From an uncultured Eubacteriales bacterium (GTDB taxonomy: Bacteria; Bacillota; Clostridia; Oscillospirales; Oscillospiraceae), in contig UQGU01000050.1 in assembly GCA_900540635.1 (NCBI GenBank), positions 1 through 16,980 of the forward strand: a stretch of DNA of 16,980 bases. The letters are read 5' to 3'. How positions within the stretch are numbered: the stretch's first letter is position 1; each line of letters opens with the position of its first letter. Under the pieces are notes generated by a model that was not told where the DNA came from, ran no database searches, and worked only from the letters and a program-made list of their open reading frames with translations. Made by a program: the position numbers and the translations under genes. Shown piece after piece: positions 13,174 through 16,980 of the stretch.

Positions 13174-13236
13174 ATCACGTTAATGCATAATACGAGAACG
13201 ACTCTTGCGAAAACCTATGAAATAGCTGAATATTTT
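13174..13236 (+). pseudogene. Possible remnant of an XRE-type regulator
   Basis: A 20-codon frame starting ATGCATAATACG ends in YEIAEYFGV followed by stop. This ending resembles the segment after the helix-turn-helix of XRE proteins (usually IAxYFGVSVDYL), and reading on in the next frame gives SVIKKDD. No good ribosome binding site precedes it. It may be a decayed gene piece or chance. Confidence 0.2.
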
Positions 13237-13360
13237 GGAGTGTGATAAAAAAGGATGACAGAACACCCATCGGCTGTTGCATGATGACGTAGAACTGAAG
13301 GCCCTTTTGAGGGAGCTTCGAACAAGACAATGAGAAGAAAAAAGTAATCCTTTGGTATGA

Positions 13361-13389
13361 TTTACTTTTGCACTGCTATACGTTATAAT
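13361..13389 (+). promoter_or_regulatory. Promoter for zinc-ribbon membrane protein
   Basis: TTTACT (13361-13366) and a consensus TATAAT (13384-13389) are 17 bases apart, about 35 bases before the start codon. Confidence 0.65.
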
Positions 13390-13422
13390 ACAAAAGAGAA
13401 TACCTTTTGAAGGGGGTTGCCT

Positions 13423-14571
13423 ATGAAAATCAAATGCGAGTTCTGCGGCACGATGATGGACGACACCCAGTCGGTGTGTCCCAGCTGCGGCGCACCCAAT
13501 AGAAATGTCCGTCGGTCCAGCGGAGACCAGCCCTTGACGATCGAAGAACTTCGGCAATGGTATGAAGGTAAGGGCCTGCCGCCGGAAGAGGTGACCCGGT
13601 TCTTCATCGGCAAGGACATTCGGGAGCCTAAGGCCTTCGGTATTTACTATGAGGAAGACACCGGAAATTATGTGGTGTACAAAAACAAGGCCTCCGGAGA
13701 GCGATCCGTCCGCTACCGGGGCACGGATCAGGCTTACGCCGTCAACGAGCTGTTTCAGAGGCTCAAGCAGGAGATCATCCAGCAGAAAATGCTGAATGTG
13801 AAAAAACGGCAGGAGGGAACGGACGCACAGCGGGTCAAGGCCGGAAAGCGGGCCAAGGGCCTCTTGGGGAATCTTCTGATGATTGTGGGAATCATCGGTG
13901 CGATTGCCGTTTGCTTCACCGTGGTCTTGACGGTTTATGGCCTGATTCTGACGCGAAATGATCCGCTGGAAGGATACTACGCCTACAACAATACCGATTA
14001 TTATTACAGCGGCGGGAGCTACAGCGGCCTGAACTGGTTCCGCTACAGCGCGGCCCAAAGGAATTGGCAGGGACCCTTGCGTTTGGACCTTGTGCCGGAT
14101 GCACTGGAGACGCGCAAGGAATCCAAGCCCTATTACCTTCAGGAGAAATGGTCGCCGGAGCTGCCCTGCTCCAATTTCCAGGACAGTGTCTATGCCCGGG
14201 ATATCCGGGCGGGGGGACGAACCGAGTCCGGCTATTACCATTGCAACTCCGGCTATTATTACCATCTGACGGGCATCTATGACGACGACTGGTACTATTT
14301 CGATGACGATACCTGGCAGAGCGTAGACTATGCGGCGCTGCCGGAGCAATTGCAGCACCCCTCTGCGGCCCAGGATTTTTACTATACGCCGGTATGGGAC
14401 GCGGAGACCCAGCTTACGGACTTCGAGGACTCGCCGCTTTATCAGCAGATTGTTCAGACGGAACCGGGGGAAACCGAAGCGCAGACCCGTTCCGACAGTG
14501 ACAGTGATTTTAACTGGGACAGCAACGACTCCTGGGACAGCGGCGATACAGACTGGGACTCCGATTGGTAA
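13423..14571 (+). CDS. Zinc-ribbon membrane protein with D/S/W-rich tail
   Basis: This 382-residue protein begins with a zinc ribbon (Cys5, Cys8, Cys19, Cys22), followed by a mixed charged region (about 35-140), one strong membrane helix (about 148-177) and a large outer domain (178-350) rich in tyrosine and tryptophan (for example EGYYAYNNTDYYYSGGSY). It closes with a low-complexity tail of repeated Asp-Ser-Asn-Trp units (about 357-382). No enzyme motif was seen. Cytoplasmic zinc ribbon plus tethered outer domain is a common layout in Clostridia proteins of unknown role. The ATG at 13423 has AAGGGGG six bases upstream; a TTG two codons earlier lies within the spacer. It stands alone with its own promoter and a shared terminator. 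A sensory or surface-binding role is possible but unsupported. Confidence 0.82.
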   Translation: MKIKCEFCGTMMDDTQSVCPSCGAPNRNVRRSSGDQPLTIEELRQWYEGKGLPPEEVTRFFIGKDIREPKAFGIYYEEDTGNYVVYKNKASGERSVRYRGTDQAYAVNELFQRLKQEIIQQKMLNVKKRQEGTDAQRVKAGKRAKGLLGNLLMIVGIIGAIAVCFTVVLTVYGLILTRNDPLEGYYAYNNTDYYYSGGSYSGLNWFRYSAAQRNWQGPLRLDLVPDALETRKESKPYYLQEKWSPELPCSNFQDSVYARDIRAGGRTESGYYHCNSGYYYHLTGIYDDDWYYFDDDTWQSVDYAALPEQLQHPSAAQDFYYTPVWDAETQLTDFEDSPLYQQIVQTEPGETEAQTRSDSDSDFNWDSNDSWDSGDTDWDSDW

Positions 14572-14579
14572 GTACATAG

Positions 14580-14622
14580 AAAAGCCCTTGATTTTCGCGG
14601 GAAACGAAAATCAAGGGCTTTT
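14580..14622. terminator. Bidirectional terminator between convergent genes
   Basis: An 18-bp perfect stem (14580-14597 with 14605-14622), A-rich at the 5' base and T-rich at the 3' base, with a 7-base loop lies between the convergent zinc-ribbon and phosphoribosyltransferase genes. It can terminate transcription from both sides. Confidence 0.9.
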
Positions 14623-14634
14623 GTGCAATACGGA

Positions 14635-15189
14635 TTATTCCTTTACAGTACCGTCGGGGTTGAACAGGGGCAGGGGCTCCAGATAGATGATGTCGTCCCG
14701 GTTCTGGGCATCGCCCTCGGCCAGAATGGCCATGCGGCCACAGATAATGCCGCCGGCCTTTTCCACCAGGGCTTCCAGAGCGCTGAGGCTTTCACCGGTG
14801 GAGATGACGTCGTCCAGAATCAGAATGCGCTTGCCCTTGATGAGCTTTGCGTCCTGGCCGTCCAGATACAGGTGCTGCTCCCGATCGGTGGTGATGGAGC
14901 GCACAGCCACGCCGAAGGTATCTCGCATATACAGCTTGGAGCCCTTCCGGGCTACAAAGTACTTTGCGTCACCGGCCTGACGGGCCATCTCATGTGCCAG
15001 GGGGATACCCTTGGCCTCTGCGGTGATAATGTAGTCATATTCGGGCGCCTTTTTCAGCAGCTCCCGGGCACAGGCCACGGTCAGCTCCTGGTCACCGAAG
15101 ATGACAAAACCTGCAATGGACAGGTTCTCGTTGACAGGACAAATGGGCAGGTCCCGTTTCAGGCCTGCAATGGTCATGGAATAGTACAT
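14635..15189 (-). CDS. Phosphoribosyltransferase, Apt-like
   Basis: This 184-residue cytoplasmic enzyme has a type I phosphoribosyltransferase fold. The PRPP-binding motif ILILDDVISTGESL (122-135) is intact, and the loop ITAEAKGIPLAHEMA (55-69) matches the PPi-loop region of adenine phosphoribosyltransferases. It would join a purine base (adenine or a related base) to PRPP in salvage. The start at 15189 has AAGGAGCG about eight bases upstream; an in-frame ATG at 15222 overlaps the promoter region. The spacing of motifs and the length fit Apt/Xpt, but the substrate cannot be fixed by eye. It is monocistronic and divergent from the dipeptidase gene. A purine riboswitch was looked for and not seen in the short leader. 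Confidence 0.85.
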   Translation of the reverse strand: MYYSMTIAGLKRDLPICPVNENLSIAGFVIFGDQELTVACARELLKKAPEYDYIITAEAKGIPLAHEMARQAGDAKYFVARKGSKLYMRDTFGVAVRSITTDREQHLYLDGQDAKLIKGKRILILDDVISTGESLSALEALVEKAGGIICGRMAILAEGDAQNRDDIIYLEPLPLFNPDGTVKE

Positions 15190-15224
15190 GGATAACGCTC
15201 CTTGTCTATATAGAAGATACATCC

Positions 15225-15253
15225 ATTATATCGCCCTGACGGGAAAAGGTCAA
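15225..15253 (-). promoter_or_regulatory. Promoter for the phosphoribosyltransferase
   Basis: On the minus strand, -35 TTGACC (15248-15253) and a consensus -10 TATAAT (15225-15230) are 17 bases apart. Confidence 0.75.
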
Positions 15254-15294
15254 GAATAATCAGGACAAAGATTCACAAACCGTGGAAGGGCGCA

Positions 15295-15323
15295 TTGCCT
15301 TTTGGAAAAATGCGCGGTATAAT
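15295..15323 (+). promoter_or_regulatory. Promoter for the Sapep dipeptidase
   Basis: TTGCCT (15295-15300) and a consensus TATAAT (15318-15323) are 17 bases apart. Transcription would begin only about 15 bases before the start codon, close to the AAGGAGGAG site. Confidence 0.6.
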
Positions 15324-15345
15324 GTGGACAAAGGAGGAGATACCT

Positions 15346-16749
15346 ATGACAACGGAAGAAAGAATCTCAGAGTGGATGCAGGGCCGGGAGGATGAGTTGG
15401 TGGAGGCACTGGAGCCTCTCATCGCTGCGGAATCCACCCGCTCGGATGCAAAGCCCGGGAAGCCCTTTGGCGAAGGCCCTGCGCTGGCCCTGGAGCGGGC
15501 AATGGAACTGACAAAGCGCTGGGGATTCCGGACGGAAAATCATGAAGGCTACGTGGGGACGGCTGATTTGAATGACCGGGAGGATGGGCTGCACATTTTG
15601 GCCCATCTGGATGTGGTTGGCGCCGGAGACGGCTGGGATACGGATCCTTACTGCCTGGTACGGGACGGAGACCTGATCTATGGCCGGGGCACGGATGATG
15701 ACAAAGGTCCCCTGGTAGCTGCGCTGCTGGGTATGCGCTGCGTCCGGGAGCTGGGCCTGCCGCTGACAAAAAATGCCAAGCTCATTATGGGCACGGATGA
15801 GGAATCCGGCTCCGAGGATATTGCCCACTACTATGCGAACCATCCCTTTGCACCCTATGCCCTGTCACCGGACGCGGATTTCCCTGTGACCAATATTGAA
15901 AAAGCCCATTACAGCCCCAGATTTTCGACATCCTGGGAGAAGACGGTTTCACCGGGTGTTCGCGTTTTGGCATTGGACGGCGGTATTCGCGTGAATGTGG
16001 CTCCGGCAAACTGTACCTGCCTGGTGGAAAATGCTGACCGGACACAGCTGGAGGCTGTGTTGGAGCGGGTCTCCGGGGAGACGGGCGTTTCGCTGACGGC
16101 CGTCTATGAAGGAAATACGGCGAAGATCACCGCTGTGGGTGTCCAGGCCCACGCATCTACGCCTGATGAGGGCAAAAACGCCATTACGGCGACCCTGCAG
16201 GTCCTGTGCGCGCTGCCTCTGGCCCAGGGGGCAGCAGAAAAGACGGTGCAGCAGCTGCACAAGCTTTTTCCCTATGGGGATAACCGGGGCAAGGCCCTGG
16301 GCATTGCCATGGAGGATGCTGTCTCCGGCTGCCTGACGCTGACGTTCTCTATGGTTCACCTGGATAGCACCGGCTTCTGGGGTGTTTTTGATTCCCGGGA
16401 TCCCCTGTGCGCCACGGAAGAAAACACCTGCCATGTGACGGAAGCGAAAATGGCCGCTTTTGGGTGGGAATGCAAAGGCAGCTTGGGGCCTGCTCATGCA
16501 GTTGACGGAGAGTCTGATTTCATTAAGGTCCTGCTGAATGCCTATGAAACCTACACCGGGCGGAAGGGCTATTGCGAGGCCATTGGCGGCGGTACCTACG
16601 TCCATGAGATCCCCGGCGGCGTTGCCTTTGGTGCAGGGGAGCATGACTTTGACTCCCATCTGCATGGAGCAAACGAACGGGCAAGAATCAGCCAGCTGTT
16701 GAAGACGGCTATGATTTATGCCCTGGTAATCAGCAAGCTCTGTGCCTGA
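15346..16749 (+). CDS. pepV: Sapep/PepV family metal-dependent dipeptidase
   Basis: This 467-residue cytoplasmic M20 peptidase cleaves dipeptides, probably with Mn or Zn. Metal and catalytic motifs appear in order: His87 in ILAHLDVVGAGDGW, Asp119 in YGRGTDDDKGP (112-122), the catalytic pair Glu152/Glu153 in GTDEESGSED, an aspartate in LSPDADFP (173-180), and His440 in SHLHGANE close to the end. His269 (VQAHAS) is in the lid region, as in PepV. The length matches PepV/Sapep (about 465-470). The ATG at 15346 follows AAGGAGGAG; an in-frame ATG at 15295 falls in the promoter and is rejected. It stands alone. Cleaving dipeptides taken up by an amino-acid-fermenting anaerobe is a plausible use. Confidence 0.93.
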   Translation: MTTEERISEWMQGREDELVEALEPLIAAESTRSDAKPGKPFGEGPALALERAMELTKRWGFRTENHEGYVGTADLNDREDGLHILAHLDVVGAGDGWDTDPYCLVRDGDLIYGRGTDDDKGPLVAALLGMRCVRELGLPLTKNAKLIMGTDEESGSEDIAHYYANHPFAPYALSPDADFPVTNIEKAHYSPRFSTSWEKTVSPGVRVLALDGGIRVNVAPANCTCLVENADRTQLEAVLERVSGETGVSLTAVYEGNTAKITAVGVQAHASTPDEGKNAITATLQVLCALPLAQGAAEKTVQQLHKLFPYGDNRGKALGIAMEDAVSGCLTLTFSMVHLDSTGFWGVFDSRDPLCATEENTCHVTEAKMAAFGWECKGSLGPAHAVDGESDFIKVLLNAYETYTGRKGYCEAIGGGTYVHEIPGGVAFGAGEHDFDSHLHGANERARISQLLKTAMIYALVISKLCA

Positions 16750-16772
16750 TTCCTCTTGCAGATCTTTCCAAA

Positions 16773-16806
16773 TTTGCGGCAGCGAACGATTTTTCGCTGC
16801 CGCAAA
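16773..16806 (+). terminator. Hairpin after the dipeptidase gene
   Basis: A perfect 14-bp stem, TTTGCGGCAGCGAA/TTCGCTGCCGCAAA, with a 6-base loop begins 24 bases after the stop. There is no T-run, so it may be a weak or processed terminator. Confidence 0.55.
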
Positions 16807-16891
16807 ACGCGGGGGAGCGTGTTCACAAAATGCGGACAGCTGTCTATGGCCAGAACCGCCAAAAAAGATTCAACTTTTTTGTAAAAAATGC

Positions 16892-16920
16892 TTGACAAAT
16901 GAAGCAGTGAATGATATCAT
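16892..16920 (+). promoter_or_regulatory. Strong promoter at right edge
   Basis: TTGACA (16892-16897) and TATCAT (16915-16920) are 17 bases apart. It drives a gene or RNA beyond the window. Confidence 0.75.
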
Positions 16921-16925
16921 ATGCA

Positions 16926-16980
16926 AGCTGTCAGCGAGACGCCTCCTGTGAGGCGCTGAGAGCGGCTCTGCGAACCGAAA
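16926..16980 (+). ncRNA. Start of a structured leader RNA, class uncertain
   Basis: Just after the promoter, CAG-CGAGA-CGCCTC / GAGGCG-CTG forms a stem with a 5-base bulge, followed by GAGAGCGGCTCTGCGAACCG. The last part loosely recalls the GAGAG...GCGAACC region of T-box leaders, but the specifier region and the T-box sequence would lie outside the window. A ribosomal-protein leader or an independent small RNA is equally possible. Confidence 0.3.

Noticed and set aside
13180..14577. 465-codon open frame on the minus strand opposite the zinc-ribbon gene
   Set aside because: The plus-strand gene has a promoter, a ribosome binding site and zinc-ribbon cysteines; the antisense frame has none of these.

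Overview
The window looks like chromosomal DNA of an anaerobic, GC-rich, gut-type Clostridia, most likely Oscillospirales. The basis is gene content: a Spo0A-type response regulator, a BceAB-type ABC transporter, a DUF1540 cysteine-rich peptide, an IscU-like/GGGtGRT gene pair, a Sapep dipeptidase, strong AGGAGG ribosome binding sites and sigma-A-type promoters. No rRNA, tRNA, CRISPR array, transposase or phage gene was seen. The genus assignment is inference.

Layout, left to right. (1) 54-2952, minus: an ABC ATPase, a BceB-like permease and a 47-residue membrane peptide, joined by two ATGA overlaps. (2) 2953-3325: a mosaic of hairpins, one unit of which recurs at the left edge. (3) 3326-5691, minus: a tightly packed four-gene operon: membrane-anchored XRE regulator, 5-formyltetrahydrofolate cyclo-ligase, PH-like membrane protein and DUF1643 protein. 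(4) 5828-7887, minus: glmM preceded by a stand-alone left-handed beta-helix protein resembling the acetyltransferase half of GlmU, pointing to UDP-GlcNAc supply. (5) 8068-10843, minus: a divergent Spo0A with three Spo0A-box-like sites at exact 10-bp spacing upstream, a membrane-anchored HtrA/DegP protease, and a 54-residue DUF1540 peptide. (6) 11124-12833, plus: an IscU-like scaffold and a GGGtGRT protein behind a consensus promoter, followed by a duplicated 3' end of the second gene around a cruciform-like insert, then a terminator. (7) 13423-14571, plus: a zinc-ribbon membrane protein with a D/S/W-rich tail. (8) 14635-16749: a phosphoribosyltransferase (minus) divergent from a Sapep/PepV dipeptidase (plus). 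(9) The right edge has a strong promoter and the first ~60 nt of a folded leader for a gene outside the window.

The best candidates for something undescribed are the IscU-like/GGGtGRT pair (conserved in type, function unknown to me), the duplicated gene end with nested inverted repeats at 12774-12984, the small membrane peptide coupled to the BceAB-type transporter, and the Spo0A gene, which combines an altered acidic pocket with a phased Spo0A-box array.
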